Assembly: GCA_034408895.1 (NCBI GenBank)
Contig: JAWXCI010000085.1
Location: 1 to 11,348, forward strand
Source of the DNA: UBA4660 sp034408895
Lineage (GTDB): Bacteria > Bacteroidota > Bacteroidia > Flavobacteriales_D > Sanyastnellaceae
Reading direction: 5' to 3'
Length of the DNA: 11,348 nt
Shown: piece by piece, positions 1 through 6,907 of the stretch
How the letters are laid out: each line of letters begins with the position of its first letter
Numbering within the stretch: the stretch's first letter is position 1
Made by a program: the position numbers and the translations under genes
Notes under the pieces: model-generated
The model's database searches: none
Seen by the model: the letters and a program-made list of their open reading frames with translations, nothing else
Told to the model about the DNA's origin: nothing

Positions 1-22
1 TGTATCGGCAAATGATGAGCGC

Positions 23-505
23 ATGGACATGAATGGACTGCATACACTTGGAAACGAATACCTGCTGCGGCAACCTGCCACTGGTTTCCTTTGCAGTAAC
101 GATGGTGGCGATGACATAAACAGGATGTGTAAGAGGTGGGCTTTGATGCAAAGCGAGTCGGGAAACCAAATTATTTGCGGTCATCAAAGCATTGTGGAAA
201 AAGAAGTTTTTGAGGTGCTGCTTTCAGGCACACAGCCTATTGTGCTGGTGCTTGCGCGAGGCATTCCACTTACGCTGGATGACATGATAAAGACTGCATT
301 GGAAAAAAACCAACTTCTGGTTGTCAGCCCCTTTCGCCCTAGCATCACCCGAATGACGAAAGAGACAGCGCTCATCAAGAACGAGCTAATAATACTTCTT
401 TCACAGAAAATTGTGGTTGGCTATGAACGTCCAGGTGGCCAACTCGAAATGTTGCTGAGCAAAACAAAAAAAGATTTGATGTACCTGGCTTCTGAAGACG
501 AGTGA
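23..505 (+). CDS. DprA-like SLOG (Rossmann) domain protein
   Basis: A 160-residue stand-alone Rossmann-type protein of the DprA/SLOG superfamily. The sequence shows a GFLCS strand-turn at about residue 21, a helix with a conserved-looking W39, an 'IICGHQS..EKEVFEVLLSG' segment at 50-69, the 'VLARGIPL' strand at 76-83, and a C-terminal 'VVSPFRPSITRMT..TALIKNELI' block (100-123) followed by 'IVVGYERPGG' (130-139). That last block is the part closest to the nucleotide/DNA-binding face of DprA. Full DprA is about 300-370 residues with flanking domains; here only the Rossmann core is present, so a role in transformation cannot be assumed. SLOG proteins bind nucleotides or DNA, and the actual ligand is unknown. 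The start is uncertain: ATG at 23 or 29 fits the fold, but the frame is open to the window edge, so a longer N-terminus is possible. The next gene lies 98 bp downstream on the same strand. Confidence 0.75.
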   Translation: MDMNGLHTLGNEYLLRQPATGFLCSNDGGDDINRMCKRWALMQSESGNQIICGHQSIVEKEVFEVLLSGTQPIVLVLARGIPLTLDDMIKTALEKNQLLVVSPFRPSITRMTKETALIKNELIILLSQKIVVGYERPGGQLEMLLSKTKKDLMYLASEDE

Positions 506-603
506 TAATTTGCGATTATACAATCCCCACTCATCGCTCGAATCGTCACCGGCAACCATTATCCGTTAATTTTCAATCGTCATTTTAGAATTCATTTGCG
601 CCC

Positions 604-1227
604 GTGCCGTACATCGAAAACAAAATTGCCGAAGGCGAACATCAAAAACAGGACTTCAAGTTCGCAGTGAATGATTCGCGCAAAATTGCCATAACCTTGT
701 GTGCGTTTGCCAACTCGGAAGGCGGCACATTGCTCATTGGTGTAAAAGACAATGGTGCCATAGCCGGAGTGAAACCGGAAGAAGAACTGCACATGATGGA
801 AGCCGCAGCAGAAATCTATTGCACTCCGAAAGTCGGGTTCGAAGCACATATCTGGAAAACGGAAAACCGGTATGTATTGGAGGTGATTGTCCGGCCATCG
901 GACAAGCGTCCACATCTTGTGCGGGAGCAGGACATGAAACTAAAGGCATACCTCCGCGTGGGCGACCAGAACCTAGTAGCACCAGCGGTGTTGCTGGAAG
1001 TGTGGAAGAGTGAAGAAAGTTTACGCCCACAGAAATATTTTCATACCGAAAAGGAAAAAAGAATTTTCACGGCACTTGAAAAATCAACAGGGCTTTCATT
1101 AAGCTCGCTTTCAAAAACCACACTCATCCAAAGAAAAATTCTAGTTGCCTTGCTTGCCCGCTTGATAAGGTGGCAATTGGTGACTATGCATTTTGAAAAG
1201 GAAGTTGCACATTTCAGGTTGAAATGA
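604..1227 (+). CDS. AlbA_2 (Schlafen-like) domain protein with winged-helix-like tail
   Basis: A 207-residue protein of the AlbA_2/Schlafen-like family, usually annotated as ATP-binding or putative transcriptional regulator. Diagnostic stretches are E10-GEHQKQDFKF (start of the fold), 'AFANSEGGTLLIGVKDNG' (34-51) followed by IAGV, and 'AYLRVGDQN' (115-123). Residues about 148-207 look like a winged-helix module ('EKEKRIFTALEK' helix, 'LIQRKILVALLARLIRWQLV' helices, a short beta-wing at the end). This suggests nucleic-acid binding, but the target is unknown. The start is a GTG at 604: an in-frame TAG at 586-588 leaves little room for any other start, and the following PYIENKIAEGE matches where the fold should begin. 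A TTCATTTGC element (591-599) sits only a few bases upstream, so the transcript could be nearly leaderless. The longer family members carry extra C-terminal ATPase-like domains; this is the short form. Confidence 0.85.
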   Translation: MPYIENKIAEGEHQKQDFKFAVNDSRKIAITLCAFANSEGGTLLIGVKDNGAIAGVKPEEELHMMEAAAEIYCTPKVGFEAHIWKTENRYVLEVIVRPSDKRPHLVREQDMKLKAYLRVGDQNLVAPAVLLEVWKSEESLRPQKYFHTEKEKRIFTALEKSTGLSLSSLSKTTLIQRKILVALLARLIRWQLVTMHFEKEVAHFRLK

Positions 1228-1300
1228 AAAGGAGTGCTGTGTCTTGAGTGGTGATTGCATTAAAAAAATACACTTTGCCTAATCAAAATCCGAAGACTAC

Positions 1301-1672
1301 ATGAAACTTTTACTCAAACTGGAAGAACTCGCCCAATTTGTGCTGGCGTTTGTGCTTTACATCCACACCGGAGATGTGTGGTGGCATTTCTTCGCATGGC
1401 TTCTTGTGCCTGATATAGGGATGATTGGATACGCAGTGAATAGTAAAGTGGGCGCTGTAACTTACAACCTCACACATCATAAAGCCATTGCAATTGCTAT
1501 GATACTTGGCGGCTGGTGGCTGGATGCAAATCTTCTTTTGCTTGCAGGTATTATCATGTTTGGGCACAGTGGCATGGACAGGGTTTTTGGCTATGGACTA
1601 AAACATACGGATAGTTTTTCAAACACCCACTTGGGAAGAATCGGGAAAACTAAACCTAGGATATTTGCTTAG
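1301..1672 (+). CDS. DUF4260 family membrane protein
   Basis: A 123-residue integral membrane protein matching the DUF4260 family from memory of its motifs. These are 'LVPDIGMIGY' (35-44), 'VGAVTYNLTHH' (50-60), 'GHSGMDRVFGYGLKH' (88-102) and 'HLGRIG' near the C-terminus (110-115). About four hydrophobic segments are visible (roughly 11-22, 28-45, 60-74, 76-88), so it should sit in the inner membrane. The conserved His, Asp and Asn residues near the membrane boundary suggest a binding or catalytic site, but no function is established for the family and none is proposed. Its length is normal for the family and the reading frame is intact. Upstream, a TACACTTTG element (1269-1277) lies 23 bp before the ATG and may be its -7 promoter box, with a 3-base spacer where the consensus has 2. 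The next membrane-protein gene starts 49 bp downstream. Confidence 0.8.
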   Translation: MKLLLKLEELAQFVLAFVLYIHTGDVWWHFFAWLLVPDIGMIGYAVNSKVGAVTYNLTHHKAIAIAMILGGWWLDANLLLLAGIIMFGHSGMDRVFGYGLKHTDSFSNTHLGRIGKTKPRIFA

Positions 1673-1721
1673 ACCCTTTTAAAATCGAATTTTATTTGCA
1701 CCACAATCAATATGATAATGC

Positions 1722-2075
1722 ATGGTAAAACGCTTCCGCAAGATTGAAAATCTCCACATCCTATTCTGGCTGGTAAAGGACTCCTGCTGGTTGATGGATT
1801 ATAAGTGGCAGGGCATCGTTATGATTGCGCCCACACTCATTGTGGCCGTATGGCTTACGTGGAAATTCCGCAGCAGTGCATCTGAACTGGCTCACAACAT
1901 TGCGGTCACTATGTGGATATGTGCGAACTCCACCTGGATGATAGGAGAGTTTTATTTTGATGACGCCTCAAGACCGATTGCTGTTCTATTTTTTGCCACC
2001 GGGCTGTTGTCGCTGGCTGCCTGGTACATGCCGCTTGCAGCAAAATTTTTGGCCGGAAAAAAGACCTCCACTTGA
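1722..2075 (+). CDS. Trp-rich three-helix membrane protein, unknown function
   Basis: A 117-residue hypothetical membrane protein. Three hydrophobic segments are predicted at about 28-47, 57-75 and 85-103, following an amphipathic N-terminus ('ENLHILFWLVKDSCW', 9-23). It has eight tryptophans in 117 residues (16, 23, 29, 44, 47, 65, 72, 101), several close to the expected membrane interfaces. 'TMWICANSTWMIGEF' (63-77) inside the second helix, with polar N69 and S70 next to E76, looks like a conserved signature. It resembles short conserved Bacteroidetes membrane proteins that I remember only as hypothetical. The ATG at 1722 is chosen because the two upstream ATGs (1712, 1718) are out of frame. 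The C-terminus (GKKTST) is basic and probably cytoplasmic. No enzyme or transporter motif is visible, and co-transcription with the DUF4260 gene is possible but unproven. Confidence 0.7.
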   Translation: MVKRFRKIENLHILFWLVKDSCWLMDYKWQGIVMIAPTLIVAVWLTWKFRSSASELAHNIAVTMWICANSTWMIGEFYFDDASRPIAVLFFATGLLSLAAWYMPLAAKFLAGKKTST

Positions 2076-2125
2076 TATTGCACCGCACCTTAGTTCAATT
2101 AATAATGTATAACCCTGCAACAATT

Positions 2126-3130
2126 ATGAAGAAAACAATTTCACTTTTAATGCTATTCGTATCTCTTTACAGTGCTGGTGATGCGCAGCAAAAAACACTT
2201 AGCGAAGAGGAAGAGAAAAACATGAAAGCACTTGCGGCTACAGATACAGTAGGCTGGAAGCGTGGCGGAACTCTTGGCCTCAATAACACACAGACTTACC
2301 TCTACCAGTGGGCGGCAGGTGGTAACAGCGCCATCACCGTGACGGGGTTGGTGAATTATTTCAGCAACTACCGCAGGGGTAGAATTGCCTGGGACAATTC
2401 ACTAAATCTTGCCTATGGAATTTTGCTACAAGACGTGGACAGCCGTGCCATAAAAATAGATGATCGTTTGGACTTAACCAGCAAGTACGGAATGCAGGCA
2501 AGCAAAAATTGGTTCTACGCAGTGCTCCTAAATTTCCAGACGCAGTTTGGCCCTGGTTATAATTCAGCGAACGGGCTACCTGATTACACCAACAAAATTT
2601 CCGACTTCATGTCACCTGGGCGTTTGCTCATTTCGTTAGGTATGGATTACAAACCCAACGACAAGTTCACAGCATTCCTTTCACCCATTACCTATCGGGG
2701 AATTTTTGTGATGGATCAAACTCTGGCCGATGCAGGCGCTTTTGGAGTGACACGTGAAGTGGACAGCGAAGGACTTGCGATAGCAGGCAGCGGGGAAAAC
2801 ATCCGCCACGAAGTGGGTTTTTATTCCCGAACTGAATACAAAACCACGTTGATGGAAAACATCACTTTCGCAACCAAGCTCGAACTTTTTTCCAACTACC
2901 TGGAAAATCCGCAGAACGTTGATGTGAGTTGGGAAAATCTGATTGCCATGAAAATCAACAAATATTTTTCATTTAGCATTGCTACGCAATTGATTTATGA
3001 TGACAATACTCATGTACAGAAGGAAGCTGCCGTGACAGATGAATTGGGCATCATTACATCACCTGCCAAAACCGGCCCCGGTGTTCAGTTTCGCGAAGTG
3101 GCTGCACTTGGGATTAATTACAATTTCTAG
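2126..3130 (+). CDS. DUF3078 outer-membrane protein (secreted, probable beta-barrel)
   Basis: A 334-residue exported protein of the DUF3078 family, which is common in Bacteroidetes. A longer frame opens at 2072, but the ATG at 2126 is preferred because it begins a clear signal peptide: MKKT, a hydrophobic core, then cleavage near 'AGDA|QQ' (20/21). The mature N-terminus has an acidic stretch (SEEEEKNMK). The family core starts at W44 with 'KRGGTLGLNNTQTYL' and 'QWAAGGNSA' (61-69). The rest alternates amphipathic strands rich in aromatic residues ('VNYFSNYRRGRIAWDNSLNLAYG', 'WFYAVLLNFQTQF', 'FSFSIATQLIYDDN') and ends in 'LGINYNF', a terminal Phe typical of outer-membrane barrels. No enzymatic role is known for the family. 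No clear promoter is visible in the 50 bp before this start. The gene ends 105 bp before fabD, with a palindrome between them. Confidence 0.88.
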   Translation: MKKTISLLMLFVSLYSAGDAQQKTLSEEEEKNMKALAATDTVGWKRGGTLGLNNTQTYLYQWAAGGNSAITVTGLVNYFSNYRRGRIAWDNSLNLAYGILLQDVDSRAIKIDDRLDLTSKYGMQASKNWFYAVLLNFQTQFGPGYNSANGLPDYTNKISDFMSPGRLLISLGMDYKPNDKFTAFLSPITYRGIFVMDQTLADAGAFGVTREVDSEGLAIAGSGENIRHEVGFYSRTEYKTTLMENITFATKLELFSNYLENPQNVDVSWENLIAMKINKYFSFSIATQLIYDDNTHVQKEAAVTDELGIITSPAKTGPGVQFREVAALGINYNF

Positions 3131-3154
3131 GACCGAATTTGGAGAATCAACATC

Positions 3155-3188
3155 CCGATTGGCCTGTCTGCCGACAGGCAGGTATCGG
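3155..3188. repeat. Imperfect palindrome / stem-loop in the DUF3078-fabD gap
   Basis: An inner perfect 7-bp stem (3162-3168 GCCTGTC pairing with 3173-3179 GACAGGC, loop TGCC) lies inside an outer 5-bp stem (CCGAT 3155-3159 with ATCGG 3184-3188), joined by an asymmetric 2/4 internal loop. An alternative 5-bp hairpin (CTGCC/GGCAG around GACA) overlaps it. There is no U-tract on either side, so it is a poor intrinsic terminator and looks more like a dispersed extragenic palindrome. Similar CTGTCTGCCGACAGGCAG-type palindromes are ones I associate with repeats scattered through Bacteroidetes genomes; that is memory, not a search. Only one copy is present in this window. Confidence 0.55.
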
Positions 3189-3235
3189 AACTCCAACACA
3201 GCAATTGTCAAACTCAACAATTCAATACATCAAAA

Positions 3236-4123
3236 ATGACAGCATATGTTTTCCCCGGGCAAGGTTCCCAGTTCCCAGGAATGGGCAACGACCTTTATGA
3301 AAATTCTTTGTTAGCGAAAGAACTTTTTGAGCAAGCCAATCAAATTCTCGGTTTCCGGATTACTGATACCATGTTCAATGGAACCGGTGAAGAATTGAAG
3401 GAGACCCGAATTACGCAGCCCGCCATTTTTCTTCACTCAGTGATACTCGCTAAATGCCTGGGTGGAAGTTTTAAACCCTCGATGGTGGCGGGGCACAGCC
3501 TCGGTGAATTTTCAGCATTGGTTGCCAATGGCGTCCTTGCTTTTGAAGATGGACTGCGGTTGGTGTATGCCCGTGCCACCGCCATGCAGAAAGCATGTGA
3601 AGCCACACCATCCACTATGGCTGCCATTCTTGGGTTGGATGATGCAGTGGTAGAAAAAATTTGCAGCGAAGTGGACGGCATTGTGGTTCCTGCCAACTAC
3701 AACTGTCCCGGCCAATTGGTGATATCGGGTGAAATAGCTGCCATTGACAGAGCTTGCGAAAAACTTACCGCAGCAGGTGCAAGACGTGCGGTGAAACTAG
3801 CAGTGGGTGGAGCTTTTCACTCGCCACTTATGGAGCCGGCACGCATTGAATTGGAAAAAGCAATAGGTGAAACACAATTCTCAAAACCGCTTTGCCCTGT
3901 CTATCAAAATGTGACAGCAAGCGCGGTGAAAGATGCCGGTGAAATAAAATCAAACCTGATTAAGCAACTAACTGCACCGGTGCGCTGGACTCAAACCATG
4001 AATGCAATGCTAGCCGATGGGTGCACCAAGGTGCTGGAGGTGGGTCCTGGAAAAGTGCTCCAGAGTTTATTTACTAAGATGAGCAGGGAATTGAAAACTG
4101 AGAGTGCGGTAATGGGTAATTAA
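3236..4123 (+). CDS. fabD: Malonyl-CoA:ACP transacylase FabD
   Basis: Transfers malonyl from CoA to acyl carrier protein, supplying the extender unit for type II fatty-acid synthesis in the cytoplasm. The 295-residue length is normal. Family motifs are intact: 'FPGQGSQ' (6-12, oxyanion region), 'ITQPAIF' (59-65), 'GHSLGE' (86-91) with nucleophile S88, R113 in 'YARATAMQ' (malonyl carboxylate contact), 'NYNCPGQLVISG' (154-165), 'GAFHSPLM' (192-199) with catalytic H195, and 'EVGPGKVL' near the C-terminus. The ATG at 3236 is preceded by A-rich sequence (ATCAAAA) and no Shine-Dalgarno, as usual in Bacteroidetes. It is not clustered with other fab genes here, so it appears to be a lone gene. Its 3' end meets the 3' end of a decayed antisense toxin gene directly downstream. 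Confidence 0.97.
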   Translation: MTAYVFPGQGSQFPGMGNDLYENSLLAKELFEQANQILGFRITDTMFNGTGEELKETRITQPAIFLHSVILAKCLGGSFKPSMVAGHSLGEFSALVANGVLAFEDGLRLVYARATAMQKACEATPSTMAAILGLDDAVVEKICSEVDGIVVPANYNCPGQLVISGEIAAIDRACEKLTAAGARRAVKLAVGGAFHSPLMEPARIELEKAIGETQFSKPLCPVYQNVTASAVKDAGEIKSNLIKQLTAPVRWTQTMNAMLADGCTKVLEVGPGKVLQSLFTKMSRELKTESAVMGN

Positions 4124-4330
4124 AATCATGGGTTTGATGAGCACGATTTCTCACATTTCAAAAAAACTCATTCGACAGATATTCGGATTGGAAGAAAGTT
4201 GTACAAGCCCCTGTTCGATGCGCTCAATAAATGAATCAACAACTTCTTGAGACCATTCCCGAAACAAATACCCCATTACGTTTTCATAGCTTTCTTCCGC
4301 TTCTTAGGTCCACTTGACTTCCACTGCCAT
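4124..4330 (-). pseudogene. Decayed RelE/ParE-family toxin
   Basis: Reading the minus strand from an ATG at 4330-4328 gives a toxin-like protein interrupted by stops. It begins 'MAVEVKWT', then TAA (4306-4304), then 'EAEESYENVMGYLFREW', 'SQEVVDSFIERIEQGL', 'VQLSSNPNICRMSFFEM', then TGA (4153-4151), then 'EIVLIKPMI' in the same frame. This follows the usual RelE/ParE toxin layout: a W-T-[KE]-[EQ]-A start, a Y...YL..EW helix pair, F..R.E..L..L..NP....R, and a 'KVLI..HN'-like strand. All matching pieces stay in one frame, so the decay is by at least two nonsense changes. The last 25 or so residues of a normal toxin are missing where the remnant runs into the fabD 3' end. It is convergent with fabD and lies 20 bp after the antitoxin remnant, the standard antitoxin-toxin order. 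Not expected to be functional. Confidence 0.72.
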
Positions 4331-4349
4331 TTGTTTCTAATCTTTTATG

Positions 4350-4520
4350 TCACTTCAGAGTTAGGAATAAGTTGACCGGCACTTCTCTGGTAAGTTTTGA
4401 AAATCTCTGTTTCAATTCATCATGCTACAAATTTTCAATCCTATTAAGAAGGAAGTTATCGTTCAACTCAAATAGGCGCTTGGTCAATTCTATTTTCCAT
4501 TCTGCTGCCATGCTTTTCAT
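4350..4520 (-). pseudogene. Decayed antitoxin of the RelE/ParE-type pair
   Basis: The minus strand from ATG 4520-4518 reads 'MKSMAAEWKIELTKRLFEL' and 'NDNFLLNRIENL', then TAG (4427-4425), then 'HDELKQRFSKLTREVP' and a final TGA (4352-4350). The pattern 'ELTKRLFEL.D..LLNRIENL' resembles the N-terminal helices of the short (about 70-80 aa) antitoxins that accompany RelE/ParE toxins in Bacteroidetes ('ELKK.LI..I....D...L..I..LL'). The usual C-terminal toxin-wrapping segment is not recognisable after the stop. The evidence is weaker than for the toxin, but its position directly upstream of the toxin relic on the same strand supports it. It could alternatively start at the second ATG (4511). Confidence 0.5.
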
Positions 4521-4539
4521 TTTGGACAAACCCAAATTA

Positions 4540-4547
4540 TAGGTTTG
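4540..4547 (+). promoter_or_regulatory. Candidate -7 promoter element before the helicase gene
   Basis: TAGGTTTG is an exact match to the Bacteroidetes -7 consensus TAnnTTTG. A TTTG at 4521-4524 lies 15 bp upstream and could serve as the -33 box, although that spacing is shorter than usual. A start of transcription about 7 bp downstream would give a leader of roughly 40 nt to the ATG at 4597. This overlaps the 5' side of the antitoxin relic. The evidence is motif match only. Confidence 0.4.
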
Positions 4548-4596
4548 CCCCTGTAACCCGGATTGCTACCTTGCCTTCCGCAAAACAAACTCTACC

Positions 4597-6888
4597 ATGA
4601 TTACCGAAGTAACAGAACTTATCTCCACTGCCGCGAGGTTCGTCAACAGCACATCGAGCCATATTTTTCTTACCGGAAAGGCTGGCACCGGGAAAACCAC
4701 TTTCCTAAAAAATCTTGCAGATTCTACCCATAAGAAATATGTAATTGTGGCACCCACCGGAATCGCAGCGCTCAATGCAGGAGGCGTTACTATTCACTCA
4801 CAGTTTATGCTGCCCTTCGGCACCTTTCTCCCGGATAGAAATCCTACCGGAGAGTTCACCAACTTCTCGAATGTTTACACCCAAAACACGCTTGCGCGAA
4901 AACATCCGCTCAACAGCATGCGCAAGCAAGTGCTGCGCGATATTGACTTGCTCATTATTGATGAAGTGAGCATGCTGCGAGCCGATGTGCTCGATGCCAT
5001 TGATTACAGGATGAGGGCAGCGAAAGGAAATTACCACCAGAGTTTCGGTGGAGTTCAAGTTCTTCTTATTGGCGATTTATTTCAGTTGCCACCTATAGTA
5101 AAGGGCGATGAAGAAAACTATATGAAGCGGTATTACAACAGTGCCTGGTTCTTCGAAGCGAAAGCACTGGAATCCGATGGGTTCGTATACATAGAACTCG
5201 ACAAAATTTTTCGGCAACAGGACGAAAAATTCATTCACATCCTAAACAATCTTCGCAACAACATCACTACTACCGAAGACATAACTGAACTGAACACTCA
5301 TTACAAAACACCTGCGGAAATCAAGGATATTGAAGATGTGATTACAGTGAGTACGCATAACTACCGCACGGAAGAACTAAATAAACTTGCATTGCAACAA
5401 CTGCCGGAACCTTCCAAATTCTTCAAGGCAGAAATTGAAGATGAATTTCCAGAGAGCATGTATCCTGTACTAGAAAATCTTGAATTGAAGGTGGGTGCCC
5501 AAATCATGTTCATTAAAAACGATACAGATGGCGGAGCCTACTTCAATGGAAAACTTGCGCGGGTGGTGAAAATGGTTAGCACTGACGTTATAGTAGAGTT
5601 GGCCGGTTCAAAAATTCATTACACAATAAAACACGAAACCTGGGAAAATAAAAAGTACACAGTGAATTCTTCCACCCGCGAACTGGATGAAGAAATTATT
5701 GGCACTTTCAAACAGTATCCTATCAAACTAGCGTGGGCTATAACGGTACACAAAAGCCAGGGACTGACATTTGAAAAAGCGATCATTGATGTAGGGCAAG
5801 CATTCGCAGCAGGCCAGGTCTATGTTGCATTGTCGCGGTTGAAATCGCTTGATGGTTTGATACTGCGCACCCGCATTGACCCTAACGTAATTGCCACAGA
5901 CCACCAGGTGGTTCAATTCTCGAAGCGGAAAGATGTTCAACGTGAATTGCAAACCATGTTGAAAGAAAAGCAACAAACTTTCCTTCGCCAATTGCTCACG
6001 CGCACTTTCGATTTTGCAGACATCAGCAAAGAAATTTCTTATGTGATGAAAGATGATGATAGCACAAACGAGTTTGAAGATGAAAGCATGCGAAGCGCCA
6101 TGCAAGTGCTTTCGCAAAACATAAGTAAGGAAAATGAAAACACCCACAAGTTCAGGTACCAGATTGCCGCATTGCTCAATACCAACCAACATTCGCAATT
6201 ACTGGAACGGATACAGAAGGGAAGCAACTATTACAAGAAATTTATCCAACAACAACTCCGGCACTTATTGCAACATCTTGAAGAAGTAAAAGGATTTTCG
6301 GGTACTAAAGGGTATCTAACCCACCTCATTGGTCTTGATTTGGTGATGACCAAGCGGTTGGAAGAAATTGAAAAGTCTTCTTACATTGCAGAGTGCATTT
6401 TAGGTGGAAAAGAAATTGAAAGACTGGTGAAGAATGAGGAACAACGAAGGACAGAACGCGCAAAAATGCTCACAGAAATTTTCGCACATGTAGAAGCACA
6501 TCCGAAGGAAGGCATGAACAAAAGCGGCCGCAAGCGGAAGGAGCGCGGAGAACGCAAATCCAAAAAGAGCAAAGCGGGTAAACCAACCACTTACGATGAA
6601 ACGATCGCGCTACACAAAGAAGGGCTTACCATAAAAGAGATTGCAGAGAAACGCACATTGTCAGTAGGAACCATTGAAGGTCACTTTGCTCGGTTCATTG
6701 CCTCCGGTGAAATAGACATCCTAAAGGTCATGGACGAAGAATCACTAAACCTTATCCGAAAAACATTTGACGAATTTCCTGATGGAACTTCGGGGCATGT
6801 ATTCAATAAGTTGGGAGGAAAATTTGGATATGGACAGTTGAAGATGGTGCAGGCTTGGATGGAATCTGTGGCTACACAAACTCTATAG
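4597..6888 (+). CDS. Pif1-like SF1B helicase with C-terminal helix-turn-helix
   Basis: A 763-residue ATP-dependent DNA helicase of the Pif1/RecD2-like superfamily 1B. The motor is complete: Walker A 'GKAGTGKT' (27-34), motif Ia 'APTGIAALNAGG' (52-63), Walker B 'LLIIDEVSM' (118-126; D122, E123), motif III 'GDLFQLPPI' (159-167), arginine-bearing 'IFRQQDE' (204-210), 'AWAITVHKSQGLTF' (379-392), and 'VYVALSRLKSLDGL' (408-421; arginine finger R414). A helical middle region (about 440-635) follows, then a very basic linker (643-663, mostly Lys/Arg) and a helix-turn-helix-type domain (about 665-755; 'LTIKEIAEKRTLSVGTIEGH', 677-696). That domain matches the HTH_40/RQC-like tail known from Bacteroidetes helicases. 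Likely roles are replication or repair through structured DNA such as G-quadruplexes, but this is family inference. The ATG at 4597 sits just before the helicase fold. The gene converges on the aminotransferase gene with a 19-bp gap. Confidence 0.93.
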   Translation: MITEVTELISTAARFVNSTSSHIFLTGKAGTGKTTFLKNLADSTHKKYVIVAPTGIAALNAGGVTIHSQFMLPFGTFLPDRNPTGEFTNFSNVYTQNTLARKHPLNSMRKQVLRDIDLLIIDEVSMLRADVLDAIDYRMRAAKGNYHQSFGGVQVLLIGDLFQLPPIVKGDEENYMKRYYNSAWFFEAKALESDGFVYIELDKIFRQQDEKFIHILNNLRNNITTTEDITELNTHYKTPAEIKDIEDVITVSTHNYRTEELNKLALQQLPEPSKFFKAEIEDEFPESMYPVLENLELKVGAQIMFIKNDTDGGAYFNGKLARVVKMVSTDVIVELAGSKIHYTIKHETWENKKYTVNSSTRELDEEIIGTFKQYPIKLAWAITVHKSQGLTFEKAIIDVGQAFAAGQVYVALSRLKSLDGLILRTRIDPNVIATDHQVVQFSKRKDVQRELQTMLKEKQQTFLRQLLTRTFDFADISKEISYVMKDDDSTNEFEDESMRSAMQVLSQNISKENENTHKFRYQIAALLNTNQHSQLLERIQKGSNYYKKFIQQQLRHLLQHLEEVKGFSGTKGYLTHLIGLDLVMTKRLEEIEKSSYIAECILGGKEIERLVKNEEQRRTERAKMLTEIFAHVEAHPKEGMNKSGRKRKERGERKSKKSKAGKPTTYDETIALHKEGLTIKEIAEKRTLSVGTIEGHFARFIASGEIDILKVMDEESLNLIRKTFDEFPDGTSGHVFNKLGGKFGYGQLKMVQAWMESVATQTL

Positions 6889-6907
6889 ACTTTACAACCT
6901 ATAAAGC

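Noticed and set aside
592..915. 107-codon minus-strand frame opposite the AlbA_2 gene
   Set aside because: The AlbA_2 motifs on the plus strand explain the region; the antisense product has no recognisable feature.
2072..2125. Longer N-terminus for the DUF3078 protein starting at 2072
   Set aside because: The extra 18 residues precede a complete signal peptide that begins at the ATG at 2126; an N-terminal extension would spoil it, and 2072 overlaps the previous gene's stop.
4124..4520. Stop codons in the TA relic as evidence for recoded stops
   Set aside because: All three stop codons (TAA, TAG, TGA) occur in the relic while every neighbouring gene uses standard stops, so ordinary decay is the simpler reading.
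5728..6198. 156-codon open frame on the minus strand inside the helicase gene
   Set aside because: It is antisense to conserved helicase motifs, and its translation has no recognisable domain; it is a shadow of the plus-strand codon pattern.
6884..6903. Possible terminator hairpin between the convergent helicase and aminotransferase genes
   Set aside because: Only a 5-bp AT-only stem (TATAG/CTATA) with a 10-base loop and no T-tract; too weak to call.
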